DNA of 64,000 bases from an uncultured Sphingomonadales bacterium (GCA_947499155.1 CANMND010000006.1:1-64000); one strand, 5' to 3'; shown: positions 39,114-48,815, counted from the stretch's first letter. Notes: generated by a model not told the origin, from the sequence alone. Program-made: numbers and translations.

Positions 39114-39963
39114 CATGAAAAATCGACCGCCACGGCTGACGGTTCTGGGGTCGGTCAATCTGGATATTGTGACACGGGTCAATCGCTTGCCAGTGGCGGG
39201 TGAAACGGTGACCGGGGCAGAACTAAGCCGTTTTCCCGGTGGCAAGGGGGGCAATCAGGCTCTGGCGGCCCGGCGCTTGGGTGCGGAGGTTTATCTGTGC
39301 GCGCGGGTTGGCAAAGATGCAGAAGCGGACGAAGCTTTAGCCTTTCTGCGTGCAGATGGGGTGGACGTTTCACACTGCATTGCCTTGAGTGACTGCCCTA
39401 CAGGGGTGGCGCTGGTGATTGTGGATCAGGGTGGTGAAAACCAGATTGTGGTCGCCCCCGGCGCCAATCGCTGCTTTGCACCGGAAAGCCTGGTATTGCC
39501 TCAAGCAGAAGCGCTTTTGTGCCAGCTTGAAGTGCCGATGGCAGTAATTGAAGCAGCAGTGGAACAGCGATCAACCGGCTTATTCGTGTTGAATGCTGCC
39601 CCGGTGGCACCTATCCCGCCTGCAGTCCTTCGCAGGGTAGATGTGTTGATCTTGAACGAAACCGAAGCGAAGGCTCTGGAAGGCCATTTAGATGGCTTTA
39701 AGGGCTTAAAGGCGCTGACGTTAGGGGCCAAGGGAGCCATCTTGATGAAAGGCGATGACATAATAGCCCGCGCCACTCCGCCAATTGTCCAAGTGGTGGA
39801 CAGCACCGGTGCAGGCGATGCTTTTTCTGCTGCCCTGACCATTGCATTTATGTCCTCTGTTGAATATCAGAAGGCCCTTGATTTTGCCTGCAAGGTGGGG
39901 GCGCTTGCCACAACCCGGCATGGTGCACAGCCCAGCATGCCGTATCTGGGTGAACTTGACTAG
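39100..39963 (+). CDS. rbsK: Ribokinase-like PfkB-family sugar kinase
   Basis: The 287-residue PfkB kinase has VLGSVNLDIVTRV near the start, then FPGGKGGNQALAARRLGAEV (signature 1) and VDSTGAGDAFSAALTIAF (signature 2, catalytic Asp in GAGD). It would phosphorylate ribose released by the hydrolase to ribose-5-phosphate. ATG 39100 overlaps the preceding gene by 14 bases; ATG 39115 is an alternative. Ribokinase is preferred over another PfkB specificity because of context and signature 1. Confidence 0.88.
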   Translation: MAETDMKNRPPRLTVLGSVNLDIVTRVNRLPVAGETVTGAELSRFPGGKGGNQALAARRLGAEVYLCARVGKDAEADEALAFLRADGVDVSHCIALSDCPTGVALVIVDQGGENQIVVAPGANRCFAPESLVLPQAEALLCQLEVPMAVIEAAVEQRSTGLFVLNAAPVAPIPPAVLRRVDVLILNETEAKALEGHLDGFKGLKALTLGAKGAILMKGDDIIARATPPIVQVVDSTGAGDAFSAALTIAFMSSVEYQKALDFACKVGALATTRHGAQPSMPYLGELD

Positions 39964-40087
39964 CTAGACCATTGTTTGGTGATTATCGTCAACGCGGCGA
40001 AAGAGCTAGCGAGTTGGTTGTAAAGCGGGAGTGTTATGGTATCGCGATCAGGGTCACGGTATATCAAGGGGAAGGTTGAGACGATTT

Positions 40088-40804
40088 ATGGGTGACGAAA
40101 TCCTTCCGATACAGCCAGATAATGGAGCGGACGAAGTGGTAAAAACCCGCATACAGGCACGCAATGAAAAGCGCATTCTGGATGCGGCACAAGAGGTATT
40201 CGCAGCCTATGGCTTTCATGGGGCTACCATTGATAAGGTGGCTGAGAAAGCAGATATATCAAAGCCCAATCTGCATTATTACTTTAAGCGCAAAGCCGAT
40301 CTTTATGTGGCGGTGTTGCGCCGCACACTGAAAACCTGGCTGATCCCTTTAACCAATCTTGATCCTGAAGGCGATCCTGAGAAGGAATTAGGTCGCTTTA
40401 TCCGTTTCAAGGTGGAGATGTCGCGTCGGTCACCTATCGCATCAAAAGTGTTTGCAAATGAAATGTTACAGGGCGCACCTTTTTTGCGTGATTATCTGGA
40501 GACGGACCTGAGGATGATGGTGGAAAGCAAATCCGGCGTCATTCGTGCCTGGATCGCGGACGGGAAATTGCAACCAGTGGATCCTTATCACCTGATTTTT
40601 TTGATCTGGGCGGCCACGCAACATTATGCCGACTTCCAGCCACAGATTAAAGCGGTGATGGGCATGCCGCGTTTGACAAAAGATTATTTTACAAGCGTGT
40701 CTGACAGTCTGATCCAAATCATCCTGCGCGGTGTCTTGCCCGATAAGACGGAAAGCGCGGGCACAGCTGCGGCAAAACTAACTTTGCCACTGGAAAGCGG
40801 ATAA
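40088..40804 (+). CDS. TetR-family regulator, RutR-like
   Basis: The 238-residue protein has an N-terminal TetR helix-turn-helix (about 19-70): RILDAAQEVFAAYGFHGATIDKVAEKADISKPNLHYYFKRKADLY. The C-terminal part (FANEMLQGAPFLRDYLETDL, WIADGKLQPVDPYHLIFLIWAATQHYADF) resembles the RutR ligand-binding domain, which senses uracil/thymine in E. coli. ATG 40088 is chosen on family length and an upstream GAAGGTTGAG. It probably controls the flanking nucleoside genes; a RutR-like site lies before deoB. The actual ligand is unproven. Confidence 0.88.
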   Translation: MGDEILPIQPDNGADEVVKTRIQARNEKRILDAAQEVFAAYGFHGATIDKVAEKADISKPNLHYYFKRKADLYVAVLRRTLKTWLIPLTNLDPEGDPEKELGRFIRFKVEMSRRSPIASKVFANEMLQGAPFLRDYLETDLRMMVESKSGVIRAWIADGKLQPVDPYHLIFLIWAATQHYADFQPQIKAVMGMPRLTKDYFTSVSDSLIQIILRGVLPDKTESAGTAAAKLTLPLESG

Positions 40805-40865
40805 GTCTCGCCGTATCCTGCCCTACTCCCTTGCGCAAAAGTCACCAATATATGGATCGCCATAA

Positions 40866-40902
40866 CAAAAAAGACCTGGCCCTTTTTGTGAAAGGCCAGG
40901 TC
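40866..40902 (-). terminator. Terminator of the TonB-dependent receptor gene
   Basis: GACCTGGCC / GGCCAGGTC form a nine-base stem with a 12-base loop and, on the minus strand, run into TTTTTT. The receptor stop is 46 bases upstream on that strand. It may also limit read-through from the convergent regulator gene. Confidence 0.88.
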
Positions 40903-40948
40903 GTTAAATCATGGTGCCATCCCTATGATGGAGAGGGCACCGAAATGC

Positions 40949-43258
40949 TTAGAAGCGCTTGGAGAACTTTACGCCAAATTCGCTGCGATCATTATTGCGG
41001 ATAATCTCGGTAAAGCCTGAAAATGGCTGATCCAGACGACCCACATCATATTTTTCGTTGAATACGTTATCGCCATAGATGGTAGCCGACCAGTTGTTTG
41101 CCGCATTTTCATAACGGATCGAGAAATTCACCAGATCACGGGAATCCAGCCTGTTTTCGGCGTTATTAATCGATTGGCCGAACATGGAACTGCGATAGGA
41201 ATAGTCAGCCCGCATGGTGACCAGATCACCATTACCCATGAAATACTGATATTGCGGCCCAATATTGACGGTCCATTTTGGCGTCAAGGACGGGGTATCA
41301 CCTACGGCCACACCTACTGTCCCTGGATTGATCTTTTTAATCTCGCTGTCCAGATACCCGACAGAGGTTTGAAGGCTGAAACCGCCCAACTGGAGGGTAT
41401 TCTCAAACTCGAACCCGAGAGCTTCGGATTTCCCGGCATTGGCTGTAATCGTTACAAAGCCGGCAGGCGACGGGCTGGAGAACGGTAAGGCGAGGTCAGT
41501 ATATTCAGTGAAGAACAACGCGACCGAAGATTGCATAAAATCAAATGGACGGCCCTTGAAGCCCACTTCATGATTGCGGGCGATGGTGGGGTCGAAGTTT
41601 ACAAAAGTATTGGGTCCACCAAACGGACGCGGCGGGAAGCCACCACTTTGATAGCCCTTGGATTCTGAATAATAGACATTGAGCCGATCAGTCAGGTCAA
41701 AGGTGGCAGATGCATTCCACGTCACTTCATTCCAGTTTTCCGACCGGAATACACGCTGGGCCGATCCCGGAACACCCGTGCCCGTTCCGTCAGGAGCCGG
41801 CAAGAACCATGGGAAGTTGGTGAACAGTGCGTCGGCACTCTTTTTATCATAGGTATAGCGAATGCCACCAGCCAGCTTCAGGCGATTTGTGACCTGATAA
41901 CCTGCATGAGCGAAAGCGGCATAGCTGTTCGTCGTCTGGTTAATGTCGAAGGTGTCACCCGGCGTGATGAAAGTGTTAGGGCCGGAGAAGGTGTCGCCTT
42001 CTTCGTAGAAATAATACAAAGCCGTGACGAAATCGAACTTGTCAAATTCGCCGTTTAACTGGGCTTCAAAGGATAGCTGATCTGCTTCACCCTCTTCGGG
42101 GAAGGACTGGAAATCCTGGAATGCGGTTTCATCATCCAGGCCGCCCTTGTAATCCGAGTAGCGATAGCTGCCCAACAGCTTGAGGCTGAGATTGTCATCA
42201 ATGAGATAATCAGCGGTCAAAGATGTGCCAAAGCCTGAATTGGACTGATTGAGCAGGTTGCCCTCAGCGGTGTTGGTGTCATCAGGGTTTGATGCGATAT
42301 CACCGGCTTTAAGAGGTCCACCGGGCAGATCAACAGCCGGGCCGATGGGATCGGTAAAGAAGCCAAGACCGGTTTCAGCAAACACGCCAGCGCGATCAAG
42401 ACCGGGGATGATTTCTGCCGTGGATGGTGATTGCCCATTTTCGCCCTGAACCGCATCGGCGGTTAACAAGAAGGACAAGCGGTCGCTGGCTTTCCAGTCG
42501 ATGGCAACACGGCCTGATGCCTCAAATAATTCGCCGATTTCTCGGGTAGGTTCAACAATCTTGAGTGCTTTGCCAAAGCCGTCGCGCCGGGTGATATTGC
42601 CCGTCACCGACATTCCCAGATTGTCTGCCAGTTCGAAATTGCCGTAGAAATTGCCAGCGACACGGGCGCGCGTGCCAGCCTGGATTTCAAACTGGAATGT
42701 TTCTTCATCACCGGGCTTCTTGGTGATGATATTCACCGCTCCACCGATAGTGTTTCGGCCATAAAGCGTACCTTGCGGGCCGCGCAATACTTCGATGCGT
42801 TCCACATTGGTGAGGTCCAGATTGGCGCCCATCTGGCGACCAAGATATACCCCGTCTACATAGACGCCAACGCCCGGATCGGTTGTGATAATATGATCTT
42901 GCAGGCCAATGCCGCGAATGAAAATAGCAGCATGAGCGGGGTTTCCAACGCCAAAGCGGGTAACATTAAGGTTGGGAACTGCGCGGTCGATATCAGACAC
43001 GCTGTCGAGTCCGCGCATGGTCATCTCGTCACCAGAAATCGCAGTGATGGCCATGGGCGTTGAATACACGCCTTCTGATCGACGCTGCGCAGTTACAACA
43101 ATTTCTTCCAACACGAAGGCTTTGGGTGCGTCAGGCGCTTCGCCCTGTTGAGCCATTGCTCCATCTGTAGTGGCCAATCCGGCAATTAACAGGCTGGCGG
43201 AGGCAACCGATCCCAGCAACGCACAGCGCAAGGCGTGCTGCGCAGCAAATGTCTTCAT
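40949..43258 (-). CDS. TonB-dependent outer-membrane receptor
   Basis: The 769-residue protein has a signal peptide (cleavage near residues 38-40, GAMA-QQ) and a TonB box-like LEEIVVTAQRR. A plug domain (about 50-170) shows FIRGIGLQDH, VERIEVLRGPQGTLYGRNTIGGAVNI, and a 22-strand-type barrel ends in an aromatic residue (GVKFSKRF). GGGAGAAA precedes ATG 43258. Receptors like this import scarce, large or charged substrates using the proton motive force. Flanked by nucleoside genes, it is a candidate outer-membrane nucleoside/oligonucleotide importer, an inference from context only. Confidence 0.93.
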   Translation of the reverse strand: MKTFAAQHALRCALLGSVASASLLIAGLATTDGAMAQQGEAPDAPKAFVLEEIVVTAQRRSEGVYSTPMAITAISGDEMTMRGLDSVSDIDRAVPNLNVTRFGVGNPAHAAIFIRGIGLQDHIITTDPGVGVYVDGVYLGRQMGANLDLTNVERIEVLRGPQGTLYGRNTIGGAVNIITKKPGDEETFQFEIQAGTRARVAGNFYGNFELADNLGMSVTGNITRRDGFGKALKIVEPTREIGELFEASGRVAIDWKASDRLSFLLTADAVQGENGQSPSTAEIIPGLDRAGVFAETGLGFFTDPIGPAVDLPGGPLKAGDIASNPDDTNTAEGNLLNQSNSGFGTSLTADYLIDDNLSLKLLGSYRYSDYKGGLDDETAFQDFQSFPEEGEADQLSFEAQLNGEFDKFDFVTALYYFYEEGDTFSGPNTFITPGDTFDINQTTNSYAAFAHAGYQVTNRLKLAGGIRYTYDKKSADALFTNFPWFLPAPDGTGTGVPGSAQRVFRSENWNEVTWNASATFDLTDRLNVYYSESKGYQSGGFPPRPFGGPNTFVNFDPTIARNHEVGFKGRPFDFMQSSVALFFTEYTDLALPFSSPSPAGFVTITANAGKSEALGFEFENTLQLGGFSLQTSVGYLDSEIKKINPGTVGVAVGDTPSLTPKWTVNIGPQYQYFMGNGDLVTMRADYSYRSSMFGQSINNAENRLDSRDLVNFSIRYENAANNWSATIYGDNVFNEKYDVGRLDQPFSGFTEIIRNNDRSEFGVKFSKRF

Positions 43259-43627
43259 AGCGTTTTTCTCCCATGAACGTTTCTGGCGGCGGTTAAAAGC
43301 GTTTAAATAATTTTTCGCCACTTTTTTGATGGCTTTGCCAGCAAAGCCACAGCGATTAAAGCCATAGCATTTACTTATTTTACGAGCAATAATTTTATCA
43401 ATTAGTAAAAAAATTCAAATGGAAAAATACACAGGCCGAATATCCCCAGATGCCAGAATAGAAGTGCCTTTTTAATCCATAAAGGAGAAGTGCTTCTGCA
43501 TCACTTTCTGATCAAACAAACAAAATTATTCGTGACTATGATAGAGAGCTACCAGCCGCCACTTGTTGATACAGGGACTGATGTCAAACAATATCGCGTT
43601 GTTAGTCGGCAGGAGGATTGTCTTATA
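43259..43627. other. Intergenic region between cdd and TonB-receptor gene
   Basis: These 369 bases carry no convincing gene. They contain the palindrome at 43331-43348 and an AT-rich stretch (43378-43432) upstream of it on the minus strand, where the receptor promoter is most likely. Confidence 0.6.
43331..43348. promoter_or_regulatory. 18-bp palindrome upstream of the TonB receptor gene
   Basis: GGCTTTGC-CA-GCAAAGCC is a perfect eight-base inverted repeat with a two-base centre, 73 bases before the receptor start. The short centre suits a dimeric regulator rather than an RNA hairpin. It does not resemble the RutR-type site found before deoB, so a second regulator is possible. Confidence 0.5.
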
Positions 43628-44026
43628 CTAAAGCCGGAAGGATTCCGGGAGCAGGTCATTGATTTTGAAGTTGCGGCGCTGGCCGTTTTCGCCTTCCAGT
43701 ATAATCACTGTTTCATTATCGGCGAATTCCAGAATTTTCTGACGGCAGCCGCCGCAGGGCGTGCAGGTTTCAAGACCCTTGCCAGCCTTCCCGCCAACAA
43801 TGGCTATGCGCCTGATGCGAGTGCCGCCTTCCGTCACCATGGACCCGATGGCATTGGCCTCAGCGCAGATACCTTCGGGATAAGCGGCATTTTCAACATT
43901 GCAGCCCATATGGATGTGGCCGTGTTCATCCAGAACGGCGGCCCCCACATGAAAGCTGGAATAGGGGGCATGGGCTTTGTCTCGGGCGCGTTTCGCGCTG
44001 GCAAACAAACTGTCGTCACTGGTCAT
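43628..44026 (-). CDS. cdd: Cytidine deaminase
   Basis: The 132-residue homotetrameric-type enzyme converts (deoxy)cytidine to (deoxy)uridine. The zinc site is C54 in CAEANAI (with catalytic E56) and C91/C94 in PCGGC. NVENAAYPEGICAE is the standard active-site block. ATG 44026 has AAAGG nine bases upstream; ATG 44035 is in frame. It is fourth in the leftward deoB-deoC-aldehyde dehydrogenase-cdd order and supplies substrates for DeoA and the nucleoside hydrolase. Confidence 0.95.
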   Translation of the reverse strand: MTSDDSLFASAKRARDKAHAPYSSFHVGAAVLDEHGHIHMGCNVENAAYPEGICAEANAIGSMVTEGGTRIRRIAIVGGKAGKGLETCTPCGGCRQKILEFADNETVIILEGENGQRRNFKINDLLPESFRL

Positions 44027-44061
44027 GATCGCCATCCTTTGAGCGTTCCGTTTTTATGGTT

Positions 44062-44087
44062 GGCGGGCATGTTTGATCATACCCGCC
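44062..44087 (-). other. Hairpin between aldehyde dehydrogenase gene and cdd
   Basis: In the minus-strand RNA GGCGGGUAUG pairs with CAUGCCCGCC, including one U-G wobble, around a six-base loop. No U-tract follows. It could act as a partial terminator or mRNA-stability element that sets cdd expression below that of the upstream genes. Confidence 0.55.
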
Positions 44088-44103
44088 TTGCACTGAAAGG
44101 TTC

Positions 44104-46494
44104 TTAGTCGCCGTAGGGGAGCCAGACGTTTTTCACCTGGGTTGCTTCGCGCAGGAACTGGCGACCTTCGCCCTGGGTGCTTGAGGCCCAGTCACGGGCT
44201 TTGCCATTATTGACCCAGGTGCGCTTCAGGTTATCAGCGGAAAGCCGTTCGACCATTTCACTGCCCGCAGCACTGCCGAAATACCAGATGCCATCCAGTT
44301 GATCATGCTGTGCCATGACTTTAGCCAGCCCGTCACGGTCGCCGGTGACGATATTTACGGCCCCACCGGGCACATCGGACGTTTCCAGAACCTGATAGAA
44401 GTCGGTGGCGATGAGCGGATAACGCTGCGACGGGATCACGACTGAGCGGTTGCCCATAGCCAGATGTGGTGCGATCAGCGAAATGAAGCTCAAAAGCGGT
44501 GCTTTATCGGGGCAAACGACCCCCACAACACCCAAAGGCTCGTTCATGGCAAGAGCGATATTGCGCATGGGCGGTGTATGCACCAATCCATCAAACTTGT
44601 CGGCCCAGGCGCCATAGCTGAACAGGCGGGATATGGATGCTTCCACCTCTGTCTTGGCCACTTTGGCAGATACACCGGTCAATTGGCTTAAGCGGCGCGC
44701 GAACTCTTCTTCGCGGATCGACAGATTTTCCGCTATGTAATACAGGATCTGCGCGCGATTATGGGCTGTGGTTTTCGACCAGCCCTCAGCCTTAAAGGCT
44801 GATTCCACAGCGTCGCGGATGTCTTTGCGGTTGCCATCGCCAACACGACCCATAAACTTTCCATCATGGTCTGCAACAGCTTGGCTATTACCCCCATCGG
44901 GACGCTTTTGCTTGCCGCCTATATAGTTTTTCGGCGTGCGGTCGATCATATCCACGTGCTTTGCGGAGATTTCCGGGGCTTTAATATCTTCAACTATGTC
45001 AGACCCGGAACTGCGCCATTCATCTGATCGTTTGAGATATTCAAACATGCCTTCCCGACCACCTTCACGACCAAAGCCGCTTTCCCGGTAGCCGCCAAAG
45101 CCGCAGGCGGCGTCAAACTGGTTGGTGCAATTGATCCATACAATACCCGTCTTCACCTGACTGGCAATTTCCAGTGCCCGGTTGATATTTTCTGACCAGA
45201 TGCTGGCGGACAGGCCATAGCGGGAATTATTGGCAAGCTCGGTTGCTTCTGCCAAGGTACGGAAGGTGGTGACAGTGAGAACCGGGCCGAAAATTTCTTT
45301 CTGTGCGGCGACATTGGCAGGCGACACATCGGTCAGAAGGGTGGGCAGATAATAGCAGCCGTCAGTCGGGCAAGGCACATCCGGTTGCCATTTGGTTGCA
45401 CCTTCTGCAACTGACTGGCTGACCAGGCTGTCAATCCGGTCCCGCTGAACGGGATCGACTATGGCCCCCATGTCCACGGCTTTATCCAGCGGTGGACCAA
45501 GCCGGAAATTATTAAGCCGGAGTTTTACCTTTTCAATCAGACGGTCGGCCACGCCTTCTTCGACGATCAGCCGCGATCCGGCGCAGCACACCTCGCCCTG
45601 ATTGAACCAGATGGCATCCACAAGTCCCTCAACGGTACTGTCGAGATCCGCGTCATCGAAGACCAGAAATGGCGACTTTCCACCCAGTTCCAGAGTCAGC
45701 TTCTTGCCGCTACCGGCGGTAGTTCTGCGGATCAGGCGGCCCACTTCGGTGGAGCCAGTGAAGGCGATTTTGGCAATCTCTTCATGCCGGACAAGCAGTT
45801 CGCCGGTGTCGCCGGCGCCTGTTATGATATTCACAACGCCATCGGGCAGGCCTGCCTCACGACACAAGTCGGCAAAATAAAGCGCGGTGAGGCTGGTATA
45901 CTCAGCGGGCTTCAAGACCACGCAATTTCCTGCGGCAATGGCGGGTGCAATTTTCCACGCCAGCATCAACAGTGGGAAATTCCACGGGATCACCTGACCA
46001 ACAACACCCAGCGGTTCATAGCCGGTGAGTTCGCTGTCCATCAATTGCGCCCAGCCCGCGTGATGATAGAAATGACGGGCGACGAGCGGAATATCCAGAT
46101 CGCGGGATTCACGGATCGGCTTTCCATTGTCCATGCTTTCCAGAACGCTGATAAAACGGCTGTTCTTCTGGATCAGGCGTGCCAGTGCATAAAGATGGCG
46201 CGCCCGCCCATGGCCGGACAGTTTCGACCATTTGCCATAAGCTTTTTTGGCGGCTTCAACGGCTTTATCAACTTCCGCCTGTCCGGCAATGGACAAGCGT
46301 GCCAGCAGCTTTCCAGTAGCCGGGTCACGGCTTTCAAAGGTTTTTTTCTCGCCCTCTGGCGCTACCCATTTGCCGCCAATGAACAAATCGAAACCATCAG
46401 GATGGCTATCAAGCCATTCCTGCACATAATCCGACTGTTCCGGCGCGGGGCCATAGGACATGGTCTCAAAAATTTCGGCTACTTTTGTGGACAT
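44104..46494 (-). CDS. Two-domain aldehyde dehydrogenase, ALDH16-like
   Basis: The 796-residue protein has a full aldehyde dehydrogenase domain (about 30-510) and a second, ALDH-derived domain (about 520-790). The first has N172 in PWNFP, E269 in LELGGKSP and catalytic C303 in FNQGEVCCAGSR. In the second, the catalytic-Cys region reads WVNNGKARDW, so the nucleophile is missing. This matches the ALDH16 architecture, with an active first and a vestigial second domain. Located between deoC and cdd, it probably oxidises the acetaldehyde made by DeoC to acetate. Confidence 0.88.
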   Translation of the reverse strand: MSTKVAEIFETMSYGPAPEQSDYVQEWLDSHPDGFDLFIGGKWVAPEGEKKTFESRDPATGKLLARLSIAGQAEVDKAVEAAKKAYGKWSKLSGHGRARHLYALARLIQKNSRFISVLESMDNGKPIRESRDLDIPLVARHFYHHAGWAQLMDSELTGYEPLGVVGQVIPWNFPLLMLAWKIAPAIAAGNCVVLKPAEYTSLTALYFADLCREAGLPDGVVNIITGAGDTGELLVRHEEIAKIAFTGSTEVGRLIRRTTAGSGKKLTLELGGKSPFLVFDDADLDSTVEGLVDAIWFNQGEVCCAGSRLIVEEGVADRLIEKVKLRLNNFRLGPPLDKAVDMGAIVDPVQRDRIDSLVSQSVAEGATKWQPDVPCPTDGCYYLPTLLTDVSPANVAAQKEIFGPVLTVTTFRTLAEATELANNSRYGLSASIWSENINRALEIASQVKTGIVWINCTNQFDAACGFGGYRESGFGREGGREGMFEYLKRSDEWRSSGSDIVEDIKAPEISAKHVDMIDRTPKNYIGGKQKRPDGGNSQAVADHDGKFMGRVGDGNRKDIRDAVESAFKAEGWSKTTAHNRAQILYYIAENLSIREEEFARRLSQLTGVSAKVAKTEVEASISRLFSYGAWADKFDGLVHTPPMRNIALAMNEPLGVVGVVCPDKAPLLSFISLIAPHLAMGNRSVVIPSQRYPLIATDFYQVLETSDVPGGAVNIVTGDRDGLAKVMAQHDQLDGIWYFGSAAGSEMVERLSADNLKRTWVNNGKARDWASSTQGEGRQFLREATQVKNVWLPYGD

Positions 46495-46503
46495 AATGAG
46501 CCT

Positions 46504-47553
46504 CTATCCCATGGGATGACGGTGAGCGGCCGAATAGCGGCCAGTGACAAAATGTTCGAGCTGCCGCTCGATATCAGTGAGCAGACGAGAGGCGCCAAAG
46601 CGGAACAGGTCCGGATCAAGCCAGTCATTGCCCAGTTCCTCCTTGACCATGATCAGATATTGTACCGCATCCTTGGCCGTGGAAATGCCGCCTGCAGGCT
46701 TGTATCCTACCTTGAATCCAGTGCGCTCATAATAGTCGCGAATGGCGCGCATCATAATCAGGCTTACTGGCTGCGTGGCGTTGACTTTTTCCATCCCTGT
46801 GGATGTCTTGATGAAATCAGCGCCAGCCATCATCGCTACCATTGAGGCTTTTGCCACTTTGCTGGCGGAACCCAATTCGCCGGTCGCGAGGATGGCCTTG
46901 ATATGGGCATCGCCACAGGCTTCCCGGAAGGCTTTTACCTCGTCATAAAGAGCTTCCCAGTTGCTGCTCAGCACGTGGCGACGAGAGATGACGATATCAA
47001 TTTCCCGCGCTCCTGCGGCGACAGATTCCCTGATTTCAGCCAAACGCAGGCGAAAGGGCGAAAGCCCCGCCGGAAAGCCGGTGGAAACGGCCGCTACCGG
47101 GATGTTGGTGCCAGCCAGAGCCTTAACCGCAGTATCGATCATTTCATGATAAACGCAGACGGCGCCAACAGTGATATTCTTGTCGGCAACTCCCAGGGCT
47201 TCCATAAGGTCGGCGCGTACGGGCGCCTTGGCCTTGGCACATAGACGGCGGACCCGGCCCGGCGTGTCGTCCCCCGACAAGGTGGTAAGGTCGATGCAGC
47301 TTATGGCTTTCAAAAGCCATGCCGCCTGCCAGTCCTTCTTGACGGTGCGGCGGCCTTTCAGACTTGTCACCCGGCGTTCCACTGCCGACAGATTGATACG
47401 GATATCTTCCACAAGACCAGCGTCAAACGGCATGCCTTCATTGCGGGCAATATGGTTATGTCCCGCGCCATAGGGCGGGCGTTCATCATGTGGTGTCAGA
47501 TGTGTGACCTTTTGTTCACTCACGAAAGCAGGCCTTTCCTTGGCAGTCGTCAC
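46504..47553 (-). CDS. deoC: Deoxyribose-phosphate aldolase
   Basis: The 349-residue class I aldolase splits 2-deoxyribose-5-phosphate into glyceraldehyde-3-phosphate and acetaldehyde. The Schiff-base lysine is K249 in [12 protein letters not shown]219 ([11 protein letters not shown]) and the lysine in KPAGGIST complete the site. It is longer than the roughly 260-residue E. coli enzyme owing to an N-terminal extension of about 80 residues, as in eukaryotic-type DeoC. It overlaps deoB by four bases and precedes the aldehyde dehydrogenase gene. Confidence 0.95.
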   Translation of the reverse strand: MTTAKERPAFVSEQKVTHLTPHDERPPYGAGHNHIARNEGMPFDAGLVEDIRINLSAVERRVTSLKGRRTVKKDWQAAWLLKAISCIDLTTLSGDDTPGRVRRLCAKAKAPVRADLMEALGVADKNITVGAVCVYHEMIDTAVKALAGTNIPVAAVSTGFPAGLSPFRLRLAEIRESVAAGAREIDIVISRRHVLSSNWEALYDEVKAFREACGDAHIKAILATGELGSASKVAKASMVAMMAGADFIKTSTGMEKVNATQPVSLIMMRAIRDYYERTGFKVGYKPAGGISTAKDAVQYLIMVKEELGNDWLDPDLFRFGASRLLTDIERQLEHFVTGRYSAAHRHPMG

Positions 47554-48761
47554 AAAAAGCTTTTACCTGCGGCGAGTGGCGGCAGGTCAAGATGCTGGCT
47601 TAAAGATTGTCCGATATCGGCAAAGCTGTCACGCAAGCCAATATCAGCAGGAGCTATATTCGGCCCAAAGGCAATCACCGGAACATATTCGCGGGTATGG
47701 TCCGAGCCGGGCCATGTGGGGTCGCAGCCATGATCGGCGGTCAGTACTGCAATGTCGTCCTCCCGCATGGCGGCTTTTAATATGGGCAATTGCTTGTCAA
47801 AGGCTTCCAAAGCCGCGGCATAACCCGCCACATTGCGCCTGTGGCCGTAAAGCATGTCAAAGTCGACAAAATTGGCAAAAATGATCGAGCCATCGGGGGC
47901 GGTTTCCATTTCCGCCATCAAGGCATCAAAGACCGCATCATTGCCGTGGGCCTTCACGGACCGAGTGATACCGGAGCCTGCGAATATATCACTGATCTTG
48001 CCGATGGAAATCACCTCGCGGCCCGCCCGCTTGCCAATATCAAGAAGTGTATCGCCATGGGGCGGTGTGGCAAGATCACGGCGATTTCCGGTGCGCTCGA
48101 ATGTCTCAGGGTTTTCTCCCAGAAACGGGCGGGCGATCACACGACCGATATTATTGTCATCCACCAGTCTTCTGGCGATAGCACATAGCTCATAAAGCCG
48201 TTCCAACCCGAAATGGGTTTCATGGGCGGCAATCTGGAACACACTATCGGCTGAGGTGTAAACGATGGGCTTGCCGGTATTGATGTGTTCTTCGCCCAGT
48301 TCGGCAATGATGGTGGTGCCGGACGCATGGCAATTGCCCAAAACGCCAGGAAGATTGCCCTCGCGTACCAGCGCCTCAATCAGCGCATTGGGAAAACAGG
48401 GGGTTTCTTTTGGGAAGTAGCCCCAGTCGAACAACACGGGCAGGCCCATCATTTCCCAATGGCCGCTAGGTGTGTCTTTGCCCCGGCTCAGCTCGGCTGC
48501 AGCTCCATAGCGGGCTTTGGGAGTTGAAGGCAAAGAAAAGGGCACATGGCCGCCCGCGTTTTTGGCGGCATGACCCAGGCCAAGCTTCAGTAAATTGGGA
48601 ATTACCAAGGGGCCATGTCGCAAGCCAGCCTGGTCGGCGCGGCCATCAGCGCAATGGGCGGCAATATGACAAAAGGTATTTGCCCCAGCATCGCCGAACT
48701 GGGCAGCGTCTGGTGCTTCGCCGATGCCAAATGAGTCGAGTACAGCCACGATCGCGCGCAC
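47550..48761 (-). CDS. deoB: Phosphopentomutase
   Basis: The 403-residue alkaline-phosphatase-superfamily enzyme interconverts (deoxy)ribose-1- and 5-phosphates. The N-terminal [15 protein letters not shown] carries the metal-binding Asp, [11 protein letters not shown] and [11 protein letters not shown] are family blocks, and [13 protein letters not shown] and [21 protein letters not shown] give the second metal set. The start is GTG 48761 with AAGGAA six bases upstream. It is first of the leftward operon and sits 54 bases downstream of a RutR-like site. Confidence 0.95.
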   Translation of the reverse strand: MRAIVAVLDSFGIGEAPDAAQFGDAGANTFCHIAAHCADGRADQAGLRHGPLVIPNLLKLGLGHAAKNAGGHVPFSLPSTPKARYGAAAELSRGKDTPSGHWEMMGLPVLFDWGYFPKETPCFPNALIEALVREGNLPGVLGNCHASGTTIIAELGEEHINTGKPIVYTSADSVFQIAAHETHFGLERLYELCAIARRLVDDNNIGRVIARPFLGENPETFERTGNRRDLATPPHGDTLLDIGKRAGREVISIGKISDIFAGSGITRSVKAHGNDAVFDALMAEMETAPDGSIIFANFVDFDMLYGHRRNVAGYAAALEAFDKQLPILKAAMREDDIAVLTADHGCDPTWPGSDHTREYVPVIAFGPNIAPADIGLRDSFADIGQSLSQHLDLPPLAAGKSFL

Positions 48762-48815
48762 GTTAATTCCTTGCAGCGAGAGAAATGTAGAAACGATAAC
48801 AAACAGTGCTTAAAT

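Noticed and set aside
39956-39993. TTGAC...GTCAA pair before the TetR gene as a RutR site
   Set aside because: The arms are 28 bases apart, far from the 16-base RutR geometry.
43490-44107. 205-residue plus-strand open frame
   Set aside because: It lies antisense to cdd, whose zinc motif is clear, and shows no recognisable domain.
45784-46845. 353-residue plus-strand open frame
   Set aside because: It is wholly antisense to the aldehyde dehydrogenase and deoC genes, which are confidently identified; the protein has no family sequence.
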